Shown here one piece after another: positions 19,877-29,365 of a stretch of DNA of 64,000 nt. Both the position numbers and the translations under genes were made by a program. The stretch spans positions 1-64,000 of the forward strand of contig JASWJB010000050.1 of the NCBI GenBank assembly GCA_032433595.1. Direction: 5' to 3'. This stretch comes from Conoideocrella luteorostrata. Taxonomy: Eukaryota > Ascomycota > Sordariomycetes > Hypocreales > Clavicipitaceae. The stretch's first letter is position 1. Every line of letters begins with the position of its first letter. The notes beneath the pieces were generated by a model. That model saw only the letters and a list, made by a program, of their open reading frames with translations, did not search any database and was not told the DNA's origin.

Positions 19877-21080
19877 CTAAAATGCTGTGCGTTTTCCGTT
19901 TAATTCTGTCACATGTTTTAGTCGTGTGGGCATAGATTCAATCCAACCGTTAATTGCCTCTTGCGATAGATTACGCCAACCTTCTTCAGCAAGCTCCCGC
20001 AAATCGTCTTCTGACTAATGCGGCCTTTTTTTTATCTCTTCAGTTACAGGGAGCCAGGCATTTTCTATTGGACTTAAATCTGGGCTTTGTGGGTAATTGA
20101 AAAAGTACTGTAGGCCATGTTCTTCCTTCCAGGTTCTGTTGGAATATAAGACATGATAATAACTTACTGAATGAATATTTAGTGAGCTCACAATTTTGCG
20201 CTATGGCGCAACGGATATTTAATCCGACAGGTTCTAGCTGGATTCTTCTTACCCGGCCCGTGGCCAGAATCGCCATCTTCTTCTAGGATAAATTGAATAC
20301 CCTTATCAAGTAATTCCTTCTTGATATATCCTTCAAGAATAGCTTTAATATATATTGCTTGGGTTATCTTGCCATTGGTATTTAAAGGCACAGAATACCA
20401 GATAAGTGGGCTCTTGAAATTAAATCCAATAGCTGCCCAGCAATGTAGCCGTTTTAAATCCTTTTTAGAAGGTTCTTTTTTTTCTTAAAGGTTCTCAGGA
20501 TAATTCCTGGTGCCTGACTTCCTTAGAATATAGGCCTGATCCTTATCACCATAGCCATAATGCTTCTCATCAGAAAAAAACACAAGATGCCAATCCTCTT
20601 TATTCGGCTGAAGAGCTAGGGTTTCTTTTGATCATTGTAGCCTCTTAGCAGCTAAGGCATTATTAATATAGTTAACTTGCTGGGCAAGCCGCTTATGAAT
20701 GCCTCGTCTAGCTAGGGAGCTCCTAGTTGTCCGAACGCACACATCAGCATCAATATCAGCTGCTGCAAGTAGACTAGAAAGCGGGAGCCGCCGGGCCTCA
20801 AAGCCTTCTACTTCAAGAAAGTCTTCTATTGATTGAAGGTCTGCTTCAGAGAGGGCCCTCTTCCGGCCACGTGTTTCAGACTTTTCCGGATCATTATGAC
20901 GGGTTCGAGAGGAATCGGATTGAAGGATTCGCTTGCCGGCGGCGCGGCTGACTTCAAAGAAATCGAAGAGGTCGCCTTTCTTGTATGGTAGGCCGGAGTA
21001 TTCAAGGAATTCAAAAGCGCCTTGAAGCTTAGTTTTCTTCGGCGTATCATGCTGCGGTGGCCCATTTGAAGCCGATTTGG
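19877..21080 (-). pseudogene. Tc1/mariner-like DDE transposase, inactivated
   Basis: One continuous minus-strand reading frame is recognisable once damage is ignored. It has an N-terminal helix-turn-helix-like region (LQGAFEFLEYSGLPYKKG), a first Asp in VFFSDEKHYGYGD, a second Asp in FILEEDGDSGHG, and Glu in SPDLSPIENAW, with 37 residues between the last two when the nested insertion is skipped. Three in-frame stops are each explained by a single C-to-T or G-to-A change: TGA after AAKRLQ, TAA after NYPENL and TAG after KKRPH. It is also split at 20136-20230. It is dead, and the damage pattern is that of RIP. Confidence 0.85.
20136..20230. mobile_element. 95-bp MITE-like insertion inside the transposase
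   Basis: Ends are CTGTTGGAAT and ATCCGACAG, i.e. CTGTYGGA inverted repeats, flanked by GTT on both sides (20133-20135, 20231-20233). An 8-bp direct repeat CAGGTTCT (20130-20137 and 20228-20235) is an alternative way to draw the borders. Removing the insertion joins KKNPART to WKEEHGL in one frame. Its body is almost identical to 15418-15512 in opposite orientation. Confidence 0.8.
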
Positions 21081-21196
21081 AATTTAATTGAATTTACTAG
21101 CTAAAAGATTAGGAAAAGGGGGTGGACTTCGAAGCTGACGATGCCCGTATGGATGGGTGGGTCTGTCTATGGCTCGTGTAATTTTTCCCCCGCCTG

Positions 21197-21789
21197 ATAT
21201 CTAAAGTATTTCATCTTTCCAGAATTAATTATCTCCGGGTGCAACACCCGGTACTATCCCCTCCCTCTCCACACACTTAGCCATCCAGCCCTGGCCGTTC
21301 CCAGGTCCGCACCATTCTCCATTCAGCAGGTCGCATTTTGATAGGCAAGATACACTGCAACGCCACAACCAAGCTTATGCTTAACCAGTAGCGCTCCCAG
21401 GTCCTCGCAACAGAACGCTTGCCCTTGTCCTTACTTTGGAACCCTGAACCTCAATGCCGAGCCTCCAGGAACCATGGTTTATTGCATTGCAACGATGAGC
21501 CCCTCTTGGCTTCTAGAAGCGGGGAAGTTCTTGCTCAATGGAACAAGATGTGGAAGTGATGGCGCTGGATACAGAAAGGTGAATTAGCTTCCTATAATGG
21601 AAGGGTCGTTTGAGGAGCTGCCAAGTCACGATGCTTGAAATCCGCTCTGCCTGGATACATATAGATGGGCTCGCTACGGCATTGCCTCGGTCGCCTTTTT
21701 TGCGATGACGGCCAGGCTGCAGCACGACGCGGGAGAGTGCCCTGAACAACACCACAGATCTTGTAAAAAAAAAAAAAGAGTATACTGCC
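21197..21789. other. Intergenic, promoter side of the M6 protease
   Basis: No gene seen. An A13 run at about 21765-21777 lies immediately before the ATG at 21790. Confidence 0.5.
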
Positions 21790-23790
21790 ATGAGGTCCTC
21801 ACCTTCAGTGGTGGCGACACTTTTCGCCACGCTCCTCATCGCCCGCGATGCCGCCGCCGAGCCTTCGGGAGACCCTTTCAAGATCATCGATCCCCAGCAC
21901 TGGGCCAATCCGGACAATATGACCTGGGCAGACTTCAAGGCTCCCCCAGGAACAAAATGGAATGATGCATCCCGCAAGGGCGCCAAGAGGAACTTCAATA
22001 TCGCCCTCGTCACCGTAGACTACGCCAACGAAAACTTCACCATCACTGGCCCTCCCAACTCCACCATATTTGGGACCCCTACCAAGGAAGCCGCCAATGT
22101 CCCCCGCAAGGACGTACCGGCCTGGTATCGTGATTTTCTCAACAAGCCCGGAGAGTTGAACCAGGGACACACTCTCCATGAGTACTGGATGGAGGACTCG
22201 TACGGCCGATACGGCGTTGATCTGACGTCCTTTGGGCCGTATCGAATGCCGGCCCTGTCCTATCAATACGGTATTGACGACTGGATGAACCCCGGTGGAT
22301 GTCCTCCTGGCAAGGAATGCTCGCTGGATATTCGGGGCGATGCGCTCAAGTTGTGGAGGGACGAGGTCGGGAACAATACCGCAAGTAAATACGAGCTCGT
22401 GTTCATCCTCTCGGCCGGGCAGGATGAATCTTCAACGTGGCAGGAATTCGGGGAAATGAAGTTCAACTCCAAGGAAGACGTACCAGATGCGTTTGGCCCG
22501 CCCAAGAACGGAAACGCCAGTCTCCCCAACTACGCCAAAACTCGCTATGTGCCTTGGACGTCTTGGGCGGCAGCGTCGAGCTTCTGGCCCAATGCCGGCA
22601 GCGGATCGTCCGTCCAGTGCGAAAGCTCCGGGATGGCCACGTTCGCCCACGAGCTCAGCCACCTGCTCAACATTGCGGACAACTACAACAACCCGTACGG
22701 AACACCGCTCCGAAGATCCTTTACGGGACCGTGGTCCATGCTTTCGCGCGGATCGTTCAACGGGCCCGGCGGCCCTCACACACGATGGCAGGTCCCTCCT
22801 GTGCAGGGCGCCTCCATGGGCTCACTGCACACCGTGCGAGACAAGCTTCAAATCGGCCTCGTTGACCAGACCAGTATCGTGACCATCCCCAGAAAGAACC
22901 TGCAGACAACTGGCACGCTCGTCACCCGCGTTACAGCTAGATCCGTCCAGTCCAACCTCATAGGACTGCGTGTCCCACTTGGAAAGGATCTCTCGCCCCA
23001 ATGCGACATCAAAACGGACCTGTACTGCGACGGGGGTAGCTACGACAACTACGACGTAGAAGTGGTGGACAGGATGGGAGCAGACTCGTTCCAAGGCGAC
23101 GCAGGCGTCATGATCAGCAAGACCAAGAACGTGGACAGAGAGCCCTTCCAGTGGACCATCGACGCCAACCCACAGGACATTCAGCTCGTGGACTTCATTC
23201 GCCCTAATGGGACCAAAGCGATGATCACAAAGGGCGACTACCGACAACTCCTAGATGCGCTCTTCCACGCGGGCACCCGCTCGGGCAGTCAATTCGAGTA
23301 CAAAGACCAAGCTAACGGCCTACATTTCTATGTCCTCGACAAGATCCGCGACCAGTCCGGCGTTCTTTCGTACAATATTGGCGCGAGGAGTCTCAACAGC
23401 ACGAACAAGAGCAAATTCAGCGTCAAGGTCAATGACGGCCGGCCAACCCTATCCAATGACTCGAATACACCCACTGGTAAGGGCGTCTTTTGCTCCTTTG
23501 ACGTCACCAACGATGGCACATACACGAAAGGATGTGGCAACACGCCCCAGCTTTCCGCATATTTGGGCTACGATATTTATCGCCTTCAAGCGGATATCAA
23601 GGGCAAAGGATGGCGGACGGAAATCCCTAACGCTCTGCTTTCTGCCAAATTCGGAGATACTGTGGCGGCGAACATTGCTGTGGGGGCGACGGCAAATGCG
23701 GATGATGTCGGTGTTGTGACCTTGACGGTAACCTCTGAGTCTGATCCAAGAGTCAAGACAACTGCGAAGTGTGAGGTGCGAAAAGCGTAA
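21790..23790 (+). CDS. Secreted M6-like zinc metalloprotease
   Basis: A single-exon gene of 666 residues. The N-terminus is a signal peptide (VVATLFATLLIARDAAA, cleavage near residue 24). The catalytic zinc motif is HELSH at residues 287-291 within MATFAHELSHLLNIADNY, followed by NNPYGTP and the PWSMLSRGSFNGPGGPH region typical of M6 (immune-inhibitor-A-like) peptidases. Several NxT/S sites fit secretion. The C-terminal ~250 residues are beta-rich, with paired cysteines. The enzyme would degrade proteins outside the cell. Bacterial M6 relatives attack insect immune proteins, and related genes occur in insect-associated fungi, but the target here is inference. Upstream lies the dead Tc1 element; downstream is the convergent receptor gene. 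Confidence 0.88.
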   Translation: MRSSPSVVATLFATLLIARDAAAEPSGDPFKIIDPQHWANPDNMTWADFKAPPGTKWNDASRKGAKRNFNIALVTVDYANENFTITGPPNSTIFGTPTKEAANVPRKDVPAWYRDFLNKPGELNQGHTLHEYWMEDSYGRYGVDLTSFGPYRMPALSYQYGIDDWMNPGGCPPGKECSLDIRGDALKLWRDEVGNNTASKYELVFILSAGQDESSTWQEFGEMKFNSKEDVPDAFGPPKNGNASLPNYAKTRYVPWTSWAAASSFWPNAGSGSSVQCESSGMATFAHELSHLLNIADNYNNPYGTPLRRSFTGPWSMLSRGSFNGPGGPHTRWQVPPVQGASMGSLHTVRDKLQIGLVDQTSIVTIPRKNLQTTGTLVTRVTARSVQSNLIGLRVPLGKDLSPQCDIKTDLYCDGGSYDNYDVEVVDRMGADSFQGDAGVMISKTKNVDREPFQWTIDANPQDIQLVDFIRPNGTKAMITKGDYRQLLDALFHAGTRSGSQFEYKDQANGLHFYVLDKIRDQSGVLSYNIGARSLNSTNKSKFSVKVNDGRPTLSNDSNTPTGKGVFCSFDVTNDGTYTKGCGNTPQLSAYLGYDIYRLQADIKGKGWRTEIPNALLSAKFGDTVAANIAVGATANADDVGVVTLTVTSESDPRVKTTAKCEVRKA

Positions 23791-24011
23791 ATAGTTGCTG
23801 CAAAAAGTGATACGGCAACTTGGTTCAATTAAGTAGCCCAATACCAGATCTGTGAGAATACGATAAGATATACCAAAGGTATAAGAAGCTTATGCAGCCT
23901 TGTTCTCTATATTAAAAGCATTTAAATCGTGAAGTAGTCGCCTATTAGTATAACAGCAATAACAATAGCAGCAGCAAAACAAAACAAAGTCGCCACGCAT
24001 GCTCGGTTCCC

Positions 24012-25605
24012 TCATAAACTTCCCTTGCTGCTGCTAGCTGCAGTCCGTAGCTCGCCACCGCCCAGTTGTACGAGCGCGACCTCGTCCGCATCTGATATCT
24101 CGACGGTGTAGCTCTTATGATATGTTATGTGATTGCCTTCGGTACCCGATCGGCCGTGCCCGCGGTCGAATTGGGACGTGACCGTGGCATTGGGGCCGAG
24201 CGACCTGCTTTGGAAACTCTTGTCGTTTGCTCGGTTGGCACTGCTCCCATATCGTGCATAGCTACGAGCAATCGATCCGCTCAGGGATGGGAACAGGTGG
24301 ACCAGGAGCTGTCGAAATGAGGGCAGGCAGGTACACCAGATGCCTACGTTCACCTCAATGCAGGACCACACAGCCACCTCGAAAAAGTCCCAGGTTGGGT
24401 TGACGCTATCAGCACCGAATCGCACAAGAGATCGAAGTCTGAGGATGCTTACTACTGTAACACTGACGCCCAACCATTAGCATTGAATTCTTTGGCTCCG
24501 TTTCAAGGGGGAGAGAGCGCGTAACAAGAATACTTACAATGTGCCAAGTAAAAACATCGCCGCAACGCCCAGCTTCTTCTTCCAGTGCATGTTTAGCCCC
24601 CTGAGCTGCCACATGGGGACGGCAATTATCCAGATGTCTATCGCGATGCCGATTGCGGCGTTTGACCAGCCGATTGCGTTGATGTTAAGACAACTTCCTC
24701 CGTGCTCGTGATCCCATCGTGTCCAAAAGTAAGTCACAGGCGAACAGGCGAAGATGCCCACACAGACAAACACAACCGCGTAAACGGCAACAAAGGCGAC
24801 GGCGCCCCACAACAGTCGTCGAACATTTCGAGCCGGGAAGATGCGAAGGAAGAAGAAAAGCATGGCCAACTTGACTAGGGCAATTTGACAAAAGTACAGC
24901 ACTTCTATGACGAAGAAGTACTTGCCGAAGTTGTATAGCTTATCGAAGTCCAGGGTCCAGACATCGCGGCCGATTCCGTTGGCTCCGACGCCATATGTAT
25001 TGATGATTGTCGATGGCACACCGCAAACGATGGTGGCAAGGGCAAACCAGTCGTCCAATCCGAGTTCCTGCTTCGCCCATAACTTGAATCCAAATCTCTG
25101 AATGATGAATAGACCGGAAATGATGCCGAACGTATCGGAAATGGTGATGTAGAAGTTGGTTTTGTCTCGTATCGGCGCATGGCAGCCCTCAGAAGTGATT
25201 TTCTTTGCCACTTGTGCAAGTAATTAGTTATTTGGCTTCAACAGGCTCGAACGAGTGGTTCTTGCGGTTGGTGGATGCCACTCACGGATAGACTCTTTCG
25301 CTGTACATGACCTGAGAACGCAAGCAGTGACCGAATTCAGCAACTGTTCATCGGCACATAGACAGCTCGCATCAGATGGAAGACATTTCGTTTGGGTTGA
25401 TGACTTTTTGAAGCATGTCGCCTGAGCAGTTCGCAGTCAGCAAACTAGAAATAACACTACAAGTATCATGGGAATTGCTGGATCATACTGCACAACTCGG
25501 GAGCTTTGTTACGACGTCTGTCAAGAATGATGACGGCTCTGAACCGTTTGCCACTACTGACACAATAGCGGTCCCAGCCAACAAAAACCAGGTAGATAGC
25601 TTCAT
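24012..25605 (-). CDS. CFEM-domain Pth11-like seven-helix receptor
   Basis: Assembled from four minus-strand exons: 25605-25489, 25421-25286, 25210-24538 and 24462-24012, 458 residues. Exon 1 encodes a signal peptide (MKLSTWFLLAGTAIVSVVA). Exons 1-2 form the eight-cysteine CFEM domain, seen in LPSCA, ATCFKKSS, CLPSDASCLCADE, TACVLRSC and the closing EGCHAP. Seven membrane segments follow (residues about 95-380), with LGLDDWFAL and NPTWDFFEV, both typical of the fungal rhodopsin/Pth11 fold. The cytoplasmic tail is polar and serine-rich. Such receptors sense surface or host cues at the plasma membrane and feed G-protein/cAMP signalling in plant and insect pathogens (family knowledge). The ligand is unknown. 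The first two exons are short and easy to miss. Confidence 0.88.
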
Positions 25606-27818
25606 GTTAGGACTCTGGTGTCAATCCTCGCGATACGTTGGTGACTGACGAGACGTGCCACGGATTCACCAACACCCTCTACCCCTACGACATCACGGGG
25701 CATTGCTAGGATTTATGAGATCGGAAGACTTCTCTCCCCGCAAGGCCGCCATACCGGCCCTTCGGGCCTACAAGCACGCGTGAGACTCGGCGTGGCCACC
25801 AATGCGCTACCATTGACCGGACCGCTGTGGCGTTTCTTCTTGTCACAGGCCTTTCCGTTCGTGGTCCCCATCCGATATCCACGGCAGGGCTAGTCAGGTG
25901 TAAAGCGTTCGCCGGGACCCGAGACGCTCGGACTTATGGGCAGTCTGGTATAAATATGTTTGAGGCGATATATCAGAGCTCCGACGGATGCAACTATACA
26001 ACGGTCATCTTTTTCGGTTCATAGGACAGCCAAAGCGGTTATCTGTTTGCGCCCACAACATCTCCTTAACCAGTCCGTGCCATGCATCGTATGGTTGTGC
26101 TTAGTGCCTCTCGCTTATCAAGAAGTAGTGACATGATTGAAAGGTACTCCGTAATTGGGTCAGCATTAAACTAGGTGGACTCGGAAAACATACCTTTACA
26201 ACTGCTTAGCACCACCATGGGGCTTTGTTCGCCACATGGTGTCTTCGGCCGAGAGACTGAATTGGGAATCGTTTGACGTCCATGGCCCACTAGTGACAGA
26301 TCGAGTGAGCAATTTTCTCCGTATTGTCATTAGAACTACTCCGTAGATTGACGTGGGAACACTTTCAGGCTAATTTGGCTGTAGCGTCGCAACATGCGAA
26401 CTAGAGTAAGAGATGTGACAATCCATTGATCTGATTAAGGCCCCGCGCACCTTGCACATGAAGACCCCTATTGCCCAGAGTTTGAAGGAGTTGATTGAAC
26501 CAAGGGAGGGCTCTTTTTGTTCCACTTCGGAACTAAACGTCGGCCAGAAGCGGGGGATGGTGGGAAGAATTTCTTGATGGTACCATGAACCAAGACGGTA
26601 ATGGACGGCATTGGCAACGTTTCTGTAGCCTGGCGGACCGACGACTAGAACTCGGTGCAGACTTTTCACATATGTAGCGGTTCTCAGGCCTGGTCATACT
26701 GCTGTCTCCATAGCGGAACACAACGAGCTAGATGCAAATGGTATGCGTACCCAGGTATGGAGTAGGCCTAACATGCAGCGATTCAGGAACACACTGGCTT
26801 TCGGTTGTGGCTGCAGGCAGTAAGGGCCTTTTCGATGGTGCGGACATGCAAAAGTGGGAAAGTGCGGCTGATGGGGAGGAGAGACCCACGACGACGATGG
26901 AGTGCCTGCAATCCACGCATCCAATCGCGTATGCGGATCGTGCCCTCCGGTTTTCAGGAACAGGTCCAGAGCTGCTCGGTGTTTGCCAATAGGAGCTGCG
27001 GTATCGACTGGATGCAATGCAATGCGAAGTACGGAGTACAGAGTACGTTTTCCCAGGTACCTGCGGACTGCCCCGTACGATGCTGAGTTTTTCTAAGGAC
27101 CGAGGTGCCACCAATACACACCACCGTTCAATTTTTACCCGTTATTTCGACTGATTGCATAGTCATTACTCGCTCTGCAAACATCCAATATCTTTCTATT
27201 AATATGGCCTTTACTGTTTTTCAGGATGAAAGAGTTTCATCGAATGCTCGCAATTGAAGGTGGTGTCATGTCAGCGGAAGATGTGGCGGCGTGGCTCGCC
27301 GTTAAGTGATCTAACCAAAACGTAAGTGACATTGCACCACGCAAAATAACAATAGCGTCGCGGCGAATGATCCAGCTCTTCGGGAAGACCACTCGGTCCA
27401 CTCTTGGATCAATCATGGGATGGCAGGGCAGGTGGAGTGTCACTGTACTAGTTATATGAACTCCTTCACAACGTAGAGCATGTGAATCTCTAGTTCCGAC
27501 TGCTAACACCGACGTACCAAGTCGCCGGCCATCTACGGTGCAGCGGCGCTACTTGATTCATGCATGCGGTTGTCCATCACGGCTTTGACAAAATTATTCT
27601 CAATGGCAAGCCACAGCTTTACAGGTTCACTCAATCACTGCTCTTGAGTCTGGACCTCGGTTCGGCCCACGCAATTTGCCCAGAGCATGTCCGCATTAAA
27701 ATTATGTATTGGAAGTGGTCGCTGTCACACGACTTGCTGTGTCCAAGAAAGTGAAGTATGTACATAGCCGCTGCGGTAACTGGCGAGCCAGCATGTTCTA
27801 ACATACTGCTTATTGCAT
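25606..27818. other. 2.2-kb intergenic region
   Basis: Upstream of the receptor and downstream of the oxalate decarboxylase. No supported gene. A minus-strand open frame at 27237-27509 has no recognisable features. Three TACGGAGTA/TACTCCGTA motifs occur (26145, 26337, 27030). Confidence 0.5.
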
Positions 27819-29365
27819 TTACACAAATACTTGCTTTTCCTTCTTGAGCTTCTCGACAAACTCAATGGGGACCTTGAGCGCCTGCGCCACAACATCTGGT
27901 GGCGTGAGAGCGAGCCACTGGGTCAGAGGAATGTCGGCAACACGATCAGACTTGTAGATCTCAATCCATATGAGATCCTCTTTTCCGGTGTTCTCGATGT
28001 AGTGTCTACATGTTCATATGAATCAGCGTTGGGTCATGTGGTGGGGAAATGTTGGGAGGTAAAACTGACCCTGAGTTGTCTGGGAATACGGCAGTATCAC
28101 CGGCTCTGAAGTTGAACGTGCGAGCATTGGCATTTCCGATAAAAGCAGTGGCCCGGGCAGTTCCCTGGTGAAAGTACAGCCACTCCTCAGCCTATCGATT
28201 ACATTGGTTAGCCTCTCGATCTTCGGTTCTCGTGAAGGGATCGGATGCTTACGTTGGGATGCCAGTGGAGCTCACGCAGACCACCGGGTTTGAGCACCAC
28301 ATAGGTGGCTGCAATCGTCTTCGCAATGGGGAAGTTTGTGGAATCAATCTTGCGGAATACGCCACCCTGACCGCCGATCTTCTCGGCGGGGTGATCCAGA
28401 GTGCGATAGATGAACGAACTATTGCCGGATGCAACGGGGGTCACAGCGCCAGTCACGTTCTTCTTGCTCACAGTGGCATTCAGGATGTATGGATTGGGCG
28501 CGGGGATCTTGTCAAAGACAGACTCCGGGACACCAAAGTTCTTTGCAAGGATGTCTTTGGGGGTGTGGGCAATCCAGTCGTCAATGTTGAATGTCGTTCT
28601 GATATCAAGTTAGTCAATTCTGACGAGCTAGTATAGGCGTTTCGGGCGTGACATACCCAACCTTATCAAAGTCACCGTCATCAAAGACAAGCAGATACTC
28701 GTTCTCTTCTTCCAGACCTTGCACCGTATGGGCAACACCCTTGGGGAAATACCAGATATCGCCATAGTTGAGCTCTTCGGCCTGATACACGCCATTCTCA
28801 TCGACCGCGGAAGCAAGGATGCGACCTTTATACACGAAACCCCATTCAGCCTAGAGACATGGTGAATTAGTTATATCAGTCTGATTTTTCACTTTAATGC
28901 AGCTCTCAGCCTGGGGGAAAGTCCCACTTACAACTCGGTGCCAGTGCAACTCTCGGATGGCTCCCTTCTTCAAGTGTTGCTGGGCTCCTGAGATATCATG
29001 GCTCTGGGGAAGATCCTGGATGACCTGCTCTCTAGCCCAACCGCCCTTGAGAATTCGCGTCTTCGAGTCGGAAAAGCTCCATTTCAGATTGGGGACTACT
29101 CCGCTATCGGTCGATTGCCGACCAAGGTTATCCGGGTTCTGCAAGTCGAGTTCATGGTTGGTGCCACCTAGTATACGATAAGATACACGTTAAGCTCATA
29201 GCTTATGTCGATTTACTTACCATTGATGGGGCCTCCCTTTCCGTCCTTGCTGATAGGCAATCCCTGATTGAATTTGGCTTCATCTCTCGCCTCTAGCCGA
29301 GGAGCAGCGAGGGCCGATCCGACCAGGCAGGAGGCGACAAGAGCCGTCACGGGAGCAAACTTCAT
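27819..29365 (-). CDS. Secreted bicupin oxalate decarboxylase
   Basis: Converts oxalate to formate and CO2 using manganese. Six exons (29365-29221, 29167-28932, 28850-28657, 28598-28253, 28191-28070, 28005-27819), 409 residues. Signal peptide MKFAPVTALVASCLVGSALA. Two cupin domains each carry the metal site: first GAIRELHWHRVAEWGFV with GVAHTVQ, second GGLRELHWHPNAEEWLYF with a later SGHYIEN histidine. Both sites therefore keep the His-His-Glu-His set. The C-terminal helices (LALTPPDVVAQALKV, EFVEKLKKEKQVFV) match the family. Likely role: removing oxalate or keeping external pH, which may be the fungus's own or host-derived. It sits among secreted hydrolase genes, but each has its own promoter. 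Confidence 0.93.

Larger units (their letters stand above)
19740..21196 (-). mobile_element. Tc1/mariner-type transposon with perfect 28-bp terminal inverted repeats
   Basis: The ends 19740-19767 and 21169-21196 are perfect inverted repeats beginning CAGGCGGGGGAAAAATTAC. ATATC lies directly outside both ends (19735-19739 and 21197-21201). The interior carries one degraded DDE transposase on the minus strand and a nested 95-bp insertion. The element is about 1.46 kb, typical of the superfamily. The flanking 5-bp repeat contains TA but is longer than the usual TA duplication. Confidence 0.85.

Noticed and set aside
27237..27509. Minus-strand 90-codon frame as a gene
   Set aside because: No ATG in good context, no domain, and no compatible neighbouring exon.
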